A stretch of 64,000 nt of DNA, taken from the NCBI RefSeq assembly GCF_000743355.1, contig NZ_JQEI01000011.1, positions 62,001 to 126,000 on the forward strand. Reading direction: 5' to 3'. Both the position numbers and the translations under genes were made by a program. Below are positions 47,004 to 57,366 of this stretch, piece after piece. Below the pieces are notes generated by a model that worked only from the letters and a program-made list of their open reading frames with translations, was not told the DNA's origin and did not search any database. Each line of letters opens with the position of its first letter. The first letter of the stretch is position 1. Source of the stretch: Serratia sp. Ag1 (GTDB lineage: Bacteria; Pseudomonadota; Gammaproteobacteria; Enterobacterales; Enterobacteriaceae).

Positions 47004-48359
47004 TTATTGAGCCTTGTTCAAAGAGCCAAGCAGTGCAGGTTCTCTGAGCGAAAAATGTTTAACCATCAACGCCAGCGCGGCGACCAATGCCGGGATCGCC
47101 AGCAGGGTAAAAATCACGCTGAACGACAATTGCAGTTGCATCAGTAATCCCCCGCTCATCGCGCCAAGAATGCCACCAAAACGGCCAATACCCAGCATCC
47201 AGGCGACCCCGGTGGCACGGCCATGGGTCGGATAAAAACCGGCTGCCAGAGCAGGCATCGATGACTGCGCCCCGTTCATGCAGACGCCAGCGACAAACAC
47301 CACGAACGCCATCAGCAGCGGATTGGTATTGACCAAACCAATGGCAAAGACGAACAAAGCGGTGAGGAGATAACCAACTGCCACCACCTTATGTGGATTG
47401 ATGCGATCCATCAGCCAACCCATAACCAGCACCCCAATCCCACCCCCCAGAGGAAACAGCGCGGTAATCAGAGAGGCCTGACGGATCGAAGCCCCCGTTT
47501 CACGGATCAGCAGCGGCAGCCAACTGGTCAACAGGTAAAAAATCAGTAACCCCATAAAATAGGTGAGGCACAGCATCAGAGTGCCGCGCAGGTAATGCGG
47601 AGAAAAAATCACCCTCAGCGCAGATTGTTTCGTTTTTCCGCCCTGTTCATTCAGCGTAAAACGCAGTGGAGCCACCCACTGCTGCGGTGAGATACGGTTC
47701 AGCACCGCCGTAATACGCTCCGCCGCATAGCCATGCAGCACCATAAAGCGCACGGATTCAGGCAATGCGACCATTAATACCAGAGCCAGCAACAGTGGGG
47801 CCACGCCCCCCAGCACCAACACGCTTTGCCAGCCAAAGTGCGGGATCAACCAGGCAGAAACAAAACCGCCGAGCGAAGCCCCCAAAGGAAAGCCGCAGAA
47901 CATCAGGTTCACCATCAGGGCTCGGCGGCGTTCGGGAGCATATTCAGACATCAGGGTCGCAGCATTGGGCATCGCGGCACCCAGCCCCAATCCGGTCAAA
48001 AAACGTAGCGGAGTCAGTATCGACAAGTTGGTTGCGAACGCCGTTAACAGGCTAAAACCACCAAATACCAATAGCGAGAGGATCAGTACCTTGCGGCGGC
48101 CAATACGATCCGCCAGCGGCCCGGCGGTTAAGGCCCCCACGGCCAGACCAACCAGTGCCGCACTCATCACCGGGCCCAGCGAGGTTTTTTCAATCCCCCA
48201 CTCCTGCACCAGCGAAGCCGCAATATAACCGACGATCGCCGTGTCAAAGCCATCCAGGGCAACCGTTAAAAAGCACATCACCAAAATTAACCATTGGTAG
48301 GGTGAGAACCGGCTGTTATCGATCAGTGCCTGAACATCAATAGTGTTTTCATGTGGCAT
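47004..48359 (-). CDS. pcaK: 4-hydroxybenzoate/protocatechuate transporter PcaK
   Basis: 451 residues, AAHS-family MFS symporter with 12 predicted helices. Helix-1 hallmark VALDGFDTAIVGYIAASLVQ and loop GPLADRIGRRKVL are intact. It begins MPHENTIDVQALID. Being the first gene of pcaK-pobA it most likely takes up 4-hydroxybenzoate. A PcaR-like site is 79 bp upstream. Confidence 0.93.
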   Translation of the reverse strand: MPHENTIDVQALIDNSRFSPYQWLILVMCFLTVALDGFDTAIVGYIAASLVQEWGIEKTSLGPVMSAALVGLAVGALTAGPLADRIGRRKVLILSLLVFGGFSLLTAFATNLSILTPLRFLTGLGLGAAMPNAATLMSEYAPERRRALMVNLMFCGFPLGASLGGFVSAWLIPHFGWQSVLVLGGVAPLLLALVLMVALPESVRFMVLHGYAAERITAVLNRISPQQWVAPLRFTLNEQGGKTKQSALRVIFSPHYLRGTLMLCLTYFMGLLIFYLLTSWLPLLIRETGASIRQASLITALFPLGGGIGVLVMGWLMDRINPHKVVAVGYLLTALFVFAIGLVNTNPLLMAFVVFVAGVCMNGAQSSMPALAAGFYPTHGRATGVAWMLGIGRFGGILGAMSGGLLMQLQLSFSVIFTLLAIPALVAALALMVKHFSLREPALLGSLNKAQ

Positions 48360-48437
48360 AGAGCGCTTCCTATGTGGGTTGAGCGACTGTGACCATTAGG
48401 GAACGCGAGGTCAGAACCTGAGAATCCCTTCTTTCAT

Positions 48438-48452
48438 GTGCGATAATCGAAC
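48438..48452. promoter_or_regulatory. PcaR-like operator upstream of pcaK
   Basis: GTGCGATAATCGAAC; its reverse GTTCGATTATCGCAC matches the recalled Pseudomonas PcaR site at 14 of 15 bases. The best single match in the window. Confidence 0.65.
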
Positions 48453-48810
48453 CACAGTTCGTCAATCGCCTTTAAAGAAAAACACTGACGCCAATAAGTT
48501 TCAATATTGTTAAATAAATTACTGTGCGAACACCGAACGGAAGCGTGGGGATTTATCTCTATTTTATTTAAAATCAAAATGTTGAAATTTATTTCTCAAC
48601 CTGGGTGAATCAGGCTTATGTGACGTAATTAACATTACATTAATAATCCACACGCTTAATATGAGGGCAATTAATTTTTTAGCCAAAGATAGGATTAGGG
48701 GATGGGCAATCACCTCAGAATTAAGTGACATTGTCACTATTAATTACCGTTCTGCAATTAAAAGTTACATTAATGCAACCTGCAAATCATAAGCAACTGA
48801 GGATTATTAA

Positions 48811-48899
48811 CTAAAATAAAAGTGTTGGTATCGCGCCAACACCAGTGAATGTTTGATAACTTAGCCCTGAGCACCTCTACCCTGTTCAGGGCTTTTTTT
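48811..48899 (+). ncRNA. Candidate small RNA 1
   Basis: A hairpin GTGTTGG-N7-CCAACAC (48822-48842), a single-stranded A/T-rich linker, then a terminator hairpin GCCCTGA/TCAGGGC (48864-48892) with seven T residues: the layout of an Hfq-type small RNA of 80-90 nt. The 5' end is a guess from a TAAAAT hexamer near 48812. I do not recognise it as a known family. Confidence 0.4.
48864..48899 (+). terminator. Intrinsic terminator 1 in the pcaK-cutC interval
   Basis: GCCCTGA (48864-48870) pairs with TCAGGGC (48886-48892), followed by seven T residues. Confidence 0.8.
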
Positions 48900-49061
48900 G
48901 CCTGCCAGCAAACCAATCAAGCCATTGTTATAAAAAGCAAGTTATCAACCGACGGTTGCCGCTCTACAGCCGATCAATAGCAAGCCCCCTCTCGAAACAA
49001 CGGTCCGGCGGCCCGATTAGCTCGCGCCGTTATTTTAAGAGCATTCCTAACCAAAGAGACC

Positions 49062-49176
49062 AGCAAGATGCACGTTTCTAAACTATGCTCTGGTTGTAGG
49101 TAATATCAGACAAAATAATAAATAAATTTTTTAACGCCTCGCCCTGGACGATCATCCCTAAACAGGGCTTTTTTTT
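49062..49176 (+). ncRNA. Candidate small RNA 2
   Basis: About 270 bp after candidate 1, another plus-strand terminator with the same GCCCTG/CAGGGC stem is preceded by an A/T-rich linker and a weak CCAG/CTGG pairing (about 49061-49095). TAATAT near 49101 could be a -10, giving a shorter RNA. The 5' limit is uncertain. Confidence 0.3.
49141..49176 (+). terminator. Intrinsic terminator 2 in the pcaK-cutC interval
   Basis: GCCCTG (49141-49146) pairs with CAGGGC (49163-49168), followed by eight T residues. Confidence 0.75.
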
Positions 49177-49223
49177 GTCTACTCGTCGTGATTATCATTT
49201 ATTGAAGCTTATTGACTGCAATA

Positions 49224-49252
49224 AAAAGAAAGCCCCAACAACTTATTGGGGC
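49224..49252 (-). terminator. Terminator of cutC
   Basis: On the minus strand GCCCCAA-N7-TTGGGGC forms a 7-bp stem (49232-49252) followed by TTTCTTTTT, 26 bp past the cutC stop. Confidence 0.8.
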
Positions 49253-49278
49253 CAGATAATTGCAGTTACACAACACGC

Positions 49279-50025
49279 TCAAGCCGTTGGGCTAACCAAA
49301 GCCAGCGCGTTCTTCATCGCTTCTACCATTTCGCCGTCCACACAGTAATGGCTGAACTCATCAAACTCGCTGTCGGAACACATGGTCACCCCTGCTTTAC
49401 GGTAACGCATGGTGGATGGTACCCAGTGCCCGGAAGAGCTGTGCAACTCCTGAATACCGATATCAACAAACTTGTGCAGGTTGCTTAACCGCACACCGGC
49501 ACCGGCCATGATCACCGGCCCTTGGCTGGCCTGCAGCAGATTGCGTAACAGTGGCAGCCCCAGCTCCGCATTTTGCTGTTGCCCTGAGGTAAGAATGCGA
49601 GCTACCCCGAGTTGCGTTAACTGCTCCAACGCCACCAGCGGACTTTGGCACATATCAAACGCACGGTGGAAAGTCACCGCCATCCCTTCGCTCAGTTTCA
49701 TTACTTCACGCATACGCGGCAGATCGATATGCCCTTCGCTATCCAGCATGCCGACCACTACCCCTGCAAATCCCAGATCGCGGATACCAGCAATGTCATT
49801 CTTCATGATCTCGAAATCGACCGTGCTATAGCAAAAATCCCCACCTCGCGGGCGAACTATCGGATGAACAGGGATCTTTACCCGTTCCCGCACCTGCAGC
49901 AGTGAACCATAACTCGGCGTCAGTCCCCCTTCGCTCTGGCTGGCGCATAGTTCGATACGATCGGCACCTGCTTGTTCCGCCGTTATCGCACAATCGACGC
50001 TATAGCAACAAACTTCTAATTTCAT
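49279..50025 (-). CDS. cutC: CutC family protein
   Basis: 248 residues, TIM-barrel, same length as E. coli CutC. Once linked to copper tolerance; in E. coli that phenotype was traced to the MicL small RNA made from the 3' end of the gene, so the protein's own role is open. Family motifs: [57 protein letters not shown] 50025 follows GGGGTGACAATA; the longer upstream frame has no similarity. Confidence 0.93.
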   Translation of the reverse strand: MKLEVCCYSVDCAITAEQAGADRIELCASQSEGGLTPSYGSLLQVRERVKIPVHPIVRPRGGDFCYSTVDFEIMKNDIAGIRDLGFAGVVVGMLDSEGHIDLPRMREVMKLSEGMAVTFHRAFDMCQSPLVALEQLTQLGVARILTSGQQQNAELGLPLLRNLLQASQGPVIMAGAGVRLSNLHKFVDIGIQELHSSSGHWVPSTMRYRKAGVTMCSDSEFDEFSHYCVDGEMVEAMKNALALVSPTA

Positions 50026-50122
50026 TATTGTCACCCCAAAAAAACGGCTAAAAACGCTACAGCAGTTGATAGACAAGTCGCTATAGTGACAGGATTTATC
50101 ACACAGGTTCAAGGCAGTAACT

Positions 50123-51274
50123 ATGACATTCAATTTTGATCAATGGATAGACCGCAGTCACAGTGACAGCGTTAAGTGGGGCAAATATCGCGATCGCGAC
50201 ATTATTCCACTTTGGGTTGCCGATACGGACTTTCTTTCTCCGCCTTGTGTGATCAACGCCTTGCAGCAGCGCGTTGCACATGGTGTTTTCGGCTATGGTC
50301 ACCCATCCCCGGAACTGGGTCACGTTTTTATCCAGCACGTGGCAGAACGCTACGGCTGGCATATTTTGCCTGAATGGCTGGTTTTCTTGCCTGGATTGGT
50401 TTGCGGGCTGAACTTATGCGTGCGGGCTTTCACCACAGAAGGCCAAGGAACTCTCGCCCCGTCACCGATTTATCCGCCTTTCCGCCAAGCAGCAAAACTC
50501 GCGGGCCGCTCGCAGTTGCCAATCCCGCTGCGGCTCGATCATCAGCGTTGGGTTATGGATCTCAACAGCGCAGAGGCGCAACTTACGGGCCAGGAGCGCT
50601 TGTTGATGCTCTGCAACCCGCAAAACCCCGGCGGCACCCTGTATCGCCGCGAAGAACTGCTGGAGCAGCATGAGTTTGCCCGTCGTCACGATCTGATCGT
50701 CTGTTCGGACGAAATTCATTGCGATCTGCTGTTAGAGCCCGGCTTGCAGCATATTCCGTTTGCCAGCCTGAATGATGATGCGGCGCAGCGCAGTATCACG
50801 CTGATGTCACCGTCAAAAACCTTCAACATCGCTGGATTAGGGGCATCAATAGCGATCATCCCTAACGATAACCTGCGCTTACAGCTATGCCGGGCACGCA
50901 GCGGCATTGTGCCAGGAGTAGACGTACTGGCGCTGGTTGCCGCGCAGGCGGCGTATGGTGGTGGGCAAACCTGGTTGGATGAACAGTTGGATTATTTACG
51001 GGCCAACCGTGATGTCGTGTTTGAGCGCATTAACAAGATGCCCGGTTTACGCTTGCACCCGGTAGAAGCCACCTATCTTGCCTGGATCGACTGTAGCGGA
51101 TTGCCCGTAGACAACCCACATGCTTTCTTCGAACAGGCCGGAGTGGGTTTAAGCCCTGGGCTGGATTTTGGCGATCGCCGTTTTGTGCGCCTCAACTTCG
51201 GCTGCCGACGTGAACTGTTGACCACAGCACTGGATCGCATGGGGCAGGCGGTCAGCCACCTCAGCACAGACTAA
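50123..51274 (+). CDS. PatB/MalY-type PLP C-S lyase (aminotransferase fold)
   Basis: 383 residues, fold-type I PLP enzyme. The start [18 protein letters not shown] and PLWVADTDF motif are typical of the MalY/PatB cystathionine beta-lyase group; the PLP lysine is in [10 protein letters not shown], with NPQNPGGTL and [10 protein letters not shown] also conserved. Likely releases thiols from cysteine S-conjugates or cystathionine; substrate unknown. It lies between cutC and yecM, which adjoin in E. coli. Its stop overlaps the yecM stop by 4 bp from the opposite strand. Confidence 0.85.
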   Translation: MTFNFDQWIDRSHSDSVKWGKYRDRDIIPLWVADTDFLSPPCVINALQQRVAHGVFGYGHPSPELGHVFIQHVAERYGWHILPEWLVFLPGLVCGLNLCVRAFTTEGQGTLAPSPIYPPFRQAAKLAGRSQLPIPLRLDHQRWVMDLNSAEAQLTGQERLLMLCNPQNPGGTLYRREELLEQHEFARRHDLIVCSDEIHCDLLLEPGLQHIPFASLNDDAAQRSITLMSPSKTFNIAGLGASIAIIPNDNLRLQLCRARSGIVPGVDVLALVAAQAAYGGGQTWLDEQLDYLRANRDVVFERINKMPGLRLHPVEATYLAWIDCSGLPVDNPHAFFEQAGVGLSPGLDFGDRRFVRLNFGCRRELLTTALDRMGQAVSHLSTD

Positions 51275-51834
51275 GCCCGTTCGCTGGCCACAATGTCACG
51301 GATAGAGTACGGGTGGAATTTGATGGTGATATTGCCATCCGTCAGCGCCAACGTTGGGTTCGGCAAACGCTCACCCTCGCCTTTTGGGGCACTCTGCTTC
51401 AGCTTGATCCCCGGTAGCAGCAGTGCCTCATCCGCGAGACAGTCTAACGCCCGCGCATACAGGGTAGCCGGATCGCCACCCAGTACCAGTTCGACATGTT
51501 CCCATCCTTCATGCGGATAGCGCTTTTCACCGGGATAAGGCAGCTCAACACAGTCAATGAGCCACGGGCCCATCTTCAATGGTTCGGCAAGATCGAACAG
51601 GCAGATAGTGCGGCCATTGATTGATGCTTCTGACAGCAAAGCACCGCACCGCAATAACCCCTGACGCCAGCGATCTGCCGTGCTGTTCTGATGGCAGCGC
51701 AGCGAAATATGGTCGGCACTGAAAGCTGACAAATCGAGGTGCAGCTTTTCCGCCAGTTGTGTCAGCGCCTGTTCAAAGCGCGGTAAATCCTGCACCAAAT
51801 CGTTAAGTTCGGTCATCGACAGCAAAGAGCTCAT
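51271..51834 (-). CDS. yecM: YecM, VOC-superfamily-like protein
   Basis: 187 residues, collinear with E. coli YecM (DHISLRCHQNSTADRWRQG, PGEKRYPHEGWEHVELVL, NPTLALTDGNITIKFHP). The fold resembles glyoxalase/vicinal-oxygen-chelate proteins, with His and Glu in ADHISLR and WEHVELV that could bind a metal; function unknown. ATG 51834 is chosen for family length; the ribosome site is weak, and 51816 is an alternative. Confidence 0.92.
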   Translation of the reverse strand: MSSLLSMTELNDLVQDLPRFEQALTQLAEKLHLDLSAFSADHISLRCHQNSTADRWRQGLLRCGALLSEASINGRTICLFDLAEPLKMGPWLIDCVELPYPGEKRYPHEGWEHVELVLGGDPATLYARALDCLADEALLLPGIKLKQSAPKGEGERLPNPTLALTDGNITIKFHPYSIRDIVASERA

Positions 51835-51986
51835 AGGTTGCTTAACTTCTCCAAATATAAATAACGGGCACGACAATTTAAACAGAACCAAGAATTTACG
51901 AGATTAATCTTGAAATTCATAAACTTAATTGCCAGTGCCAATTTATTACGATAGTGTGAATCCATATTTAACTCTGGTAGATAAAT

Positions 51987-52106
51987 ATGATCCTTCTGTG
52001 CATCGCCATTGTTCTGATCATTATTGCAGTTTATGCAATATACCGTCATTACAAAATACAGCGCTATGGCACGTCGCGTTCCAGCCGCCGCCATAAAAAA
52101 CGTTAG
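51987..52106 (+). CDS. Candidate 39-residue membrane protein
   Basis: Starts MILLCIAIVLIIIAVYAIYR, one clear membrane helix (about 2-18), then a basic, hydrophilic tail ending SRRHKKR. By the positive-inside rule the tail would face the cytoplasm. Codons end at TAG (52104-52106). The ribosome site is weak (GGTAG nine bases upstream). It lies between divergent yecM and argS in a 468-bp gap. I do not recognise a family; the strong hydrophobic/basic layout makes chance unlikely but not excluded. Confidence 0.5.
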   Translation: MILLCIAIVLIIIAVYAIYRHYKIQRYGTSRSSRRHKKR

Positions 52107-52302
52107 CCCCTAGCCTGTTCCCTGCGCCGCTTTTCATCACCTTTCGTCGCCCAGCCCTCAGCAACTGCTGACGCGCTGCCTCTGATCAGATACAATTACA
52201 GGCTGTTTTGTGGTTAGCCGCCCCCACTGGCGCGGTGTAAAGGCCACCATTGAATCTGGAGGGGCGTGCCATGCGGCCCTCGTTTGCATTTAAGGTAACC
52301 CG

Positions 52303-54033
52303 GTGAATATTCAGGCTCTTCTATCAGATAAAGTCAGCCAGGCGTTGATTGCTGCAGGTGCACCTGCAGATTGCGAAGCACAAGTTCGTCAGTCAGCGAA
52401 AGCGCAGTTTGGTGATTATCAGGCTAACGGCGTTATGTCCGTGGCAAAAAAACTCGGTATGCAACCACGACAACTGGCAGAAAAAGTGGTGCAACTGCTG
52501 GAACTGGGTGATATCGCCAACAAAGTGGAGATCGCAGGCCCTGGTTTTATCAATATCTTCCTCAACAGTGCTTGGGTTGCCCGCCAGACCGATCGCGTTC
52601 TGAGCGCCCCTAAACTCGGCATTGCCCCCGTTGAGCAGCAAACCATTGTTATCGACTACTCGGCACCCAACGTGGCGAAAGAGATGCACGTTGGCCACTT
52701 ACGCTCCACCATCATCGGTGATGCTGCTGCGCGTACCCAGGAGTTCCTCGGCCATAAAGTGATCCGTGCCAACCATGTCGGTGACTGGGGCACCCAGTTC
52801 GGCATGCTGATCGCCTACCTGGAAAAAATGCAGAATGAACACGCCAGCGAAATGGGCCTGTCAGATCTCGAGCAGTTTTATCGTGAAGCGAAGAAAAATT
52901 ACGACGAAGACGAAGAGTTTGCCCTGCGCGCCCGTGGCTATGTGGTGAAACTGCAAGGCGGTGACGACTACTGCCTGAAGATGTGGCGTAAGCTGGTAGA
53001 CATCACCATGGCGCAAAATCAGCTCACCTATAACCGACTGAATGTCACCCTGACCGAAGATGATGTGATGGGTGAAAGCCTGTACAACGCCATGCTGCCG
53101 GGCATCGTTGCCGATCTCAAAGCCAAAGGGTTGGCGGTAGAAAGCGAAGGCGCGACCGTGGTCTTCCTCGACGAATACAAGAATAAAGATGGCGATCCGA
53201 TGGGCGTCATTATCCAGAAAAAAGATGGCGGTTACCTGTATACCACTACCGATATCGCCTGCGCCAAATACCGCTATGAAACGCTGGGGGCCGATCGCGT
53301 CCTGTATTACATCGATTCGCGCCAGCATCAGCATTTGATGCAAGCCTGGACTATTGTGCGTAAAGCCGGTTACGTGCCAGACGCGGTCACGCTGGAGCAC
53401 CACATGTTTGGCATGATGTTGGGTAAGGACGGCAAGCCGTTCAAAACCCGTGCCGGTGGCACCATCCGGTTGTCGGATCTGCTGGATGAAGCCATCGAGC
53501 GCGCCAGCAAATTGATCGCTGAAAAAAATCCAGACATGCCTGCAGAAGAAATGCAAAACGTGGCTAAGGTCGTTGGTATCGGTGCGGTGAAATACGCCGA
53601 TCTGTCGAAAAGCCGTACTACCGACTACATCTTCGATTGGGACAGCATGTTGGCCTTCGAGGGCAACACCGCCCCTTATATGCAATATGCTTACACCCGC
53701 GTCGCTTCGGTATTCAAACGTGCAGGCGTTGATGAAAGTGATCTGACCCTGCCGCTGGTGATGACCGAAGAGCGTGAAATTGCGCTGGCCACCCGTCTGC
53801 TGCAGTTCGAAGAAACCCTCACCGTAGTGGCTCGTGAAGGGACTCCACATGTGATGTGTACTTACCTGTACGATTTGGCCGGGTTATTCTCCGGTTTCTA
53901 CGAACATTGCCAGATCCTGAACGCCGAGAGCGAAGAAACCCGTCAGAGCCGCCTGAAGCTGGCGTTGCTGACCGCCAAAACGCTGAAAACTGGCCTGGAA
54001 ACCTTGGGGATCGACACCCTCGAGCGCATGTAA
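52303..54033 (+). CDS. argS: Arginyl-tRNA synthetase
   Basis: 576 residues. Class I synthetase charging tRNA-Arg. The HIGH-type motif is HVGHLRS in [14 protein letters not shown]; the KMSK region is degenerate as in E. coli ([17 protein letters not shown]). GTG start at 52303 with AAGG upstream, giving the E. coli-like N terminus [16 protein letters not shown] shared terminator separates it from convergent murJ. Confidence 0.97.
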   Translation: MNIQALLSDKVSQALIAAGAPADCEAQVRQSAKAQFGDYQANGVMSVAKKLGMQPRQLAEKVVQLLELGDIANKVEIAGPGFINIFLNSAWVARQTDRVLSAPKLGIAPVEQQTIVIDYSAPNVAKEMHVGHLRSTIIGDAAARTQEFLGHKVIRANHVGDWGTQFGMLIAYLEKMQNEHASEMGLSDLEQFYREAKKNYDEDEEFALRARGYVVKLQGGDDYCLKMWRKLVDITMAQNQLTYNRLNVTLTEDDVMGESLYNAMLPGIVADLKAKGLAVESEGATVVFLDEYKNKDGDPMGVIIQKKDGGYLYTTTDIACAKYRYETLGADRVLYYIDSRQHQHLMQAWTIVRKAGYVPDAVTLEHHMFGMMLGKDGKPFKTRAGGTIRLSDLLDEAIERASKLIAEKNPDMPAEEMQNVAKVVGIGAVKYADLSKSRTTDYIFDWDSMLAFEGNTAPYMQYAYTRVASVFKRAGVDESDLTLPLVMTEEREIALATRLLQFEETLTVVAREGTPHVMCTYLYDLAGLFSGFYEHCQILNAESEETRQSRLKLALLTAKTLKTGLETLGIDTLERM

Positions 54034-54050
54034 GCCAGAAGAGGAATACA

Positions 54051-54082
54051 AAAAAGGTCGCTGTTCGGTAGCGACCTTTTTT
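54051..54082. terminator. Bidirectional terminator, argS/murJ
   Basis: GGTCGCT and AGCGACC form a 7-bp stem with a 7-nt loop, flanked by AAAAAA on the left and TTTTTT on the right, serving both convergent genes. Confidence 0.9.
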
Positions 54083-54104
54083 ATTTACGGCGCAAATAGC
54101 AGAA

Positions 54105-55640
54105 TTACGCGACCCGACGGGCAAAATCTCGTGGCCGAAAACCCAATATCCCCAGCACTGCGAAGTAGGCCACCACGCCTGCTACCACCACCACTGCCAA
54201 GCGCAGCAAGCGCGCCAACATAGTGCCCTGATCCCAGGCGGGCATCAGCCACATAGCACCGATTAGAACTGCGGCCATCGCCACCACCGCCGCCACCAGC
54301 TTGATCAGGAATATCGCCCACCCTGGCTGTGGCTGGAAGATTTTCTGTTTGCGCAATTGCCAATACAGCAATGAAGCATTCAAACAGGCCGCCAGACCAA
54401 TCGACAATGAAAGCCCGGCATGCTTGAGCGGCCCAATAAACATCAGGTTCATGACCTGCGTCATGATCAGAGTAATAATGGCAATCTTCACCGGGGTTTT
54501 GATGTCCTGACGGGAATAAAAGCCCGGTGCCAGCACCTTCACCACAATCAGCCCCATCAGCCCAACGGAATAGGCAACCAACGCTCGTTGAGTCATTGCG
54601 GCGTCAAACGCACTAAATTTACCGTATTGGAACAAGGAAACAACCAATGGCTCGGCCAGGATCCCTAACGCAATCGCGCTCGGCAGCGCCAGTACAAAGC
54701 ACAGACGCAACCCCCAATCCATCAAGCGGTTATATTCCTCCTGATTGCCGCTGGAGAAACTTTTCGCCAGTGAAGGCAGCAGAATAGTCCCCAACGCGAC
54801 ACCCAACACACCAGAAGGGAACTCCATCAGGCGGTCGGCGTAATACATCCAGGACACCGAACCGGACACCAAAAACGACGCAAAAATGGTGTTGATAATC
54901 AGCGAGATCTGACTGACCGATACCCCAAGGATCGCAGGCCCCATCTGGCGCATCACTCGCCATACCCCTGCATCCCGCAGTTTCAAACGCGGCAGCACCA
55001 GCATGCCGATCCTCTTGAGATGCGGTAACTGATAACCCAGTTGCAACACGCCGCCCACGACCACGGCCCAGGCCAGCGCCAGCACAGGCGGATGGAAATA
55101 AGGCGCGGCAAACAGCGCAAAACCGATCATGCTGACGTTCAGCAACGTCGGCGCAAAAGCCGGAATAGAGAAACGGTTCCAGGTATTAAGGATCGCCCCC
55201 ACCAGCGAAGCCAGTGAAATCAGCAGGATATAGGGAAAAGTAATACGCAGTAGCGCCGAAGTCAGGGCAAATTTATCCGGCGTATCGGTAAAACCCGGGG
55301 CGGTAATGTAGATCACCCACGGAGCCGCCAGCATCCCCAGTACCGTGACAATTGCCAACACCAGCGTCAGTAAGCCAGAAACGTAGGCCACAAAGGTACG
55401 GGTCGCCTCTTCCCCCTGCTGGCTTTTGTACTCCGCCAGAATAGGCACGAACGCCTGAGAAAACGCCCCTTCGGCAAAAATGCGTCGCAGCAGGTTCGGC
55501 AATTTGAACGCCACAAAGAAGGCATCGGTGGCCATCCCGGCCCCAAAAACACGCGCAACAATGGCATCACGTACAAAGCCCAGCACCCGCGAGAACATCG
55601 TCATAGAACTAACGGCGGCCAGTGATTTTAGTAGATTCAT
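54105..55640 (-). CDS. murJ: Lipid II flippase MurJ
   Basis: 511 residues, about 14 membrane helices, MOP exporter superfamily. Moves lipid II across the inner membrane for murein synthesis. N terminus [20 protein letters not shown] and [20 protein letters not shown] carry the conserved Arg residues (near 18 and 24) of the cavity. Followed downstream only by argS, so it may be monocistronic. Confidence 0.97.
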   Translation of the reverse strand: MNLLKSLAAVSSMTMFSRVLGFVRDAIVARVFGAGMATDAFFVAFKLPNLLRRIFAEGAFSQAFVPILAEYKSQQGEEATRTFVAYVSGLLTLVLAIVTVLGMLAAPWVIYITAPGFTDTPDKFALTSALLRITFPYILLISLASLVGAILNTWNRFSIPAFAPTLLNVSMIGFALFAAPYFHPPVLALAWAVVVGGVLQLGYQLPHLKRIGMLVLPRLKLRDAGVWRVMRQMGPAILGVSVSQISLIINTIFASFLVSGSVSWMYYADRLMEFPSGVLGVALGTILLPSLAKSFSSGNQEEYNRLMDWGLRLCFVLALPSAIALGILAEPLVVSLFQYGKFSAFDAAMTQRALVAYSVGLMGLIVVKVLAPGFYSRQDIKTPVKIAIITLIMTQVMNLMFIGPLKHAGLSLSIGLAACLNASLLYWQLRKQKIFQPQPGWAIFLIKLVAAVVAMAAVLIGAMWLMPAWDQGTMLARLLRLAVVVVAGVVAYFAVLGILGFRPRDFARRVA

Positions 55641-55710
55641 GTGGTTTTTCTGATGAGTACAACGTGTAAATATTAACGCCTGCAGCAGCAGGCGTCAGTT
55701 GAATAGCGCA

Positions 55711-55733
55711 TCCCTTTATGACTTGAAGTTGCC
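55711..55733. repeat. Dispersed palindromic repeat, partial copy e
   Basis: TCCCTTTATGACTTGAAGTT then GCC resembles the CCCTTCATACTTCAAGTTGC core with a one-base shift. Upstream of murJ. Confidence 0.4.
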
Positions 55734-55803
55734 GGTAAGCAACAGCTCCAAGCACTGTAGGCATAGTCTACGGTGCCACCGGAGTAATAGCCAGCAGCCT
55801 ATG

Positions 55804-56721
55804 TTACATGGCGTTACGCAGCATTTTCTCGATCAGCCGCTGCGCGTAGATCGCCTGTTCACCCGCCGTTTCCGGGGTGGTCTGATTGCTGACCGACTGG
55901 ATAAAGTGCTGCACGGCACCGGTAAAACCACGCTGGGCCAGCGTGGTTTGCCAACCTGCCGCCGGTTGCTCAACCACGCCTTGAGGATCTTCCCGCAGCC
56001 ACTGACGCATATCATTCACCTGGTAAACAGCCCCGTCGCTCACCGCATAGACGCTTTCGCGCTGGCTGCCTGCCCGGCGATGCATACTGGTAGTGACCAG
56101 CCTCTCCCCACAGGCAAAATGATGTTCAGCGTAAACCATTTCACCCGCTTCGTTGGCACGCAGGCTGCCGCTCAGCAAGTTCCCGGTACCGCCCCCCAAC
56201 CACAACGCGGTATCCACCACGTGCAGGTAGTCGTCCAACAACGTGAAGCGCAGATCCCGTGGCCCGACGCTGTCTGCACGGTGTTTATCCATGCGGATCG
56301 AGGCAGGTTGGTGCATTTGCTGTTTCAGTTGGCGGTATAACGGCGCAAAACGCCGGTTGAAGCCGACCATCAGCATTTTGCCGCGTTTGTCCGCCAACGC
56401 GAGCAACTGTTCCGCCTGCTCCAACGTTTCTGCCAAGGGTTTGTCCACGTAAACGTGTACACCGAGTTCAAGCAACTCGCTCACCACGGCAAAATGGCTG
56501 GCGGTGCTACTGTGTACAAACACCGCATCACATTGCTGCGCCAGGCTATCGAGCCGCGAAAAGCAAACCATGCGGTAACTGTCGCAAACCTGTTGCGCCT
56601 TTTGCTGGTTCGGAGAGAAACCCCCAACCAGTTGCCAGTCCAGCGCGTGGCTGAGGATCGGCAGGTAGGCTTTTTGCGCGATCCCACCAAGGCCAACCAC
56701 ACCGATGCGTAATTTACTCAT
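55804..56721 (-). CDS. mviM: Gfo/Idh/MocA-family oxidoreductase MviM
   Basis: 305 residues. Rossmann nucleotide-binding start [19 protein letters not shown] and the family [18 protein letters not shown] (with the conserved Lys of EKP/DKP) are present; a C-terminal alpha/beta domain follows. Substrate unknown. Despite the name (from the mviMN region), a virulence role is not established. It overlaps yceH by 8 bp and precedes murJ by 163 bp. Confidence 0.92.
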   Translation of the reverse strand: MSKLRIGVVGLGGIAQKAYLPILSHALDWQLVGGFSPNQQKAQQVCDSYRMVCFSRLDSLAQQCDAVFVHSSTASHFAVVSELLELGVHVYVDKPLAETLEQAEQLLALADKRGKMLMVGFNRRFAPLYRQLKQQMHQPASIRMDKHRADSVGPRDLRFTLLDDYLHVVDTALWLGGGTGNLLSGSLRANEAGEMVYAEHHFACGERLVTTSMHRRAGSQRESVYAVSDGAVYQVNDMRQWLREDPQGVVEQPAAGWQTTLAQRGFTGAVQHFIQSVSNQTTPETAGEQAIYAQRLIEKMLRNAM

Positions 56722-57358
56722 CTTGCCCCCGTGCCAGCAGCTGTGCCAATTGCTGTTTCAGCGCTGCCACTTCCGCTTCCAACAGAGCGACTCGCTCACT
56801 GAGCTCACCGTCAACGACGGGTTCAACCTCATCAGGAGCCTCTTCGATCTGGCCGCTGAATAAGTGCATAAATCGGCTTTCCCGTTTGCCAGGCTCACGC
56901 GGCAAGCGCACCACAAACGGGCCATCTTCGCGCGTAGTTAGTTGCTGTAAGACATCTTCAACTTCACTGACATCGTTGAACTCGTGCATCCGGTTGGTGC
57001 GGGTGCGCAGTTCACCCGGCGTCTGCGCCCCACGCAGTAACAGCGTGGCAATCACAGCCAACTCAGCCGGTGCAAGTTTCAACTGGCCGAACTCAGAATT
57101 ACAGAAGCGGTGTTCATATTTCACCACTCGATTACCAAAACCGCTTAGCGTGCGAATAAAATGCTTTCTCAACAGCAAATCCAGAGTCTGCTGGACTTCA
57201 CTTTCCGACAGTTCCATGACCGGTTCACGGTTGGTTTTTTGGTTGCAAGCCAAGGTGATGGCGTTTAACGAAAGCGGATATTGATCGGGCGTAGTAACCT
57301 GTTTCTCTAGCAGGCAGCCTATCACTCGGGCTTCTTTAGCACTCAGTTCATATTTCAT
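56714..57358 (-). CDS. yceH: YceH, UPF0502 protein
   Basis: 214 residues, two winged-helix domains ([40 protein letters not shown]) and a C-terminal coiled-coil-like segment ([20 protein letters not shown], about 185-206). Function unknown; DNA binding is possible from the fold. Middle gene of rimJ-yceH-mviM, 8 bp after rimJ. Confidence 0.92.
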   Translation of the reverse strand: MKYELSAKEARVIGCLLEKQVTTPDQYPLSLNAITLACNQKTNREPVMELSESEVQQTLDLLLRKHFIRTLSGFGNRVVKYEHRFCNSEFGQLKLAPAELAVIATLLLRGAQTPGELRTRTNRMHEFNDVSEVEDVLQQLTTREDGPFVVRLPREPGKRESRFMHLFSGQIEEAPDEVEPVVDGELSERVALLEAEVAALKQQLAQLLARGQDE

Positions 57359-57366
57359 CTACGGCC

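Larger units (their letters stand above)
48360..49278. other. Gene-free interval between pcaK and cutC
   Basis: 919 bp. It holds the PcaR-like site at 48438, an AT-rich stretch (about 48530-48800), two plus-strand intrinsic terminators (48864-48899, 49141-49176) with structured upstream sequence, and the cutC terminator. No convincing coding frame. The terminators imply short plus-strand transcripts, since the flanking genes are on the minus strand. Confidence 0.6.

Noticed and set aside
52861-53850. 329-codon minus-strand frame inside argS
   Set aside because: Antisense shadow of a clear synthetase gene.
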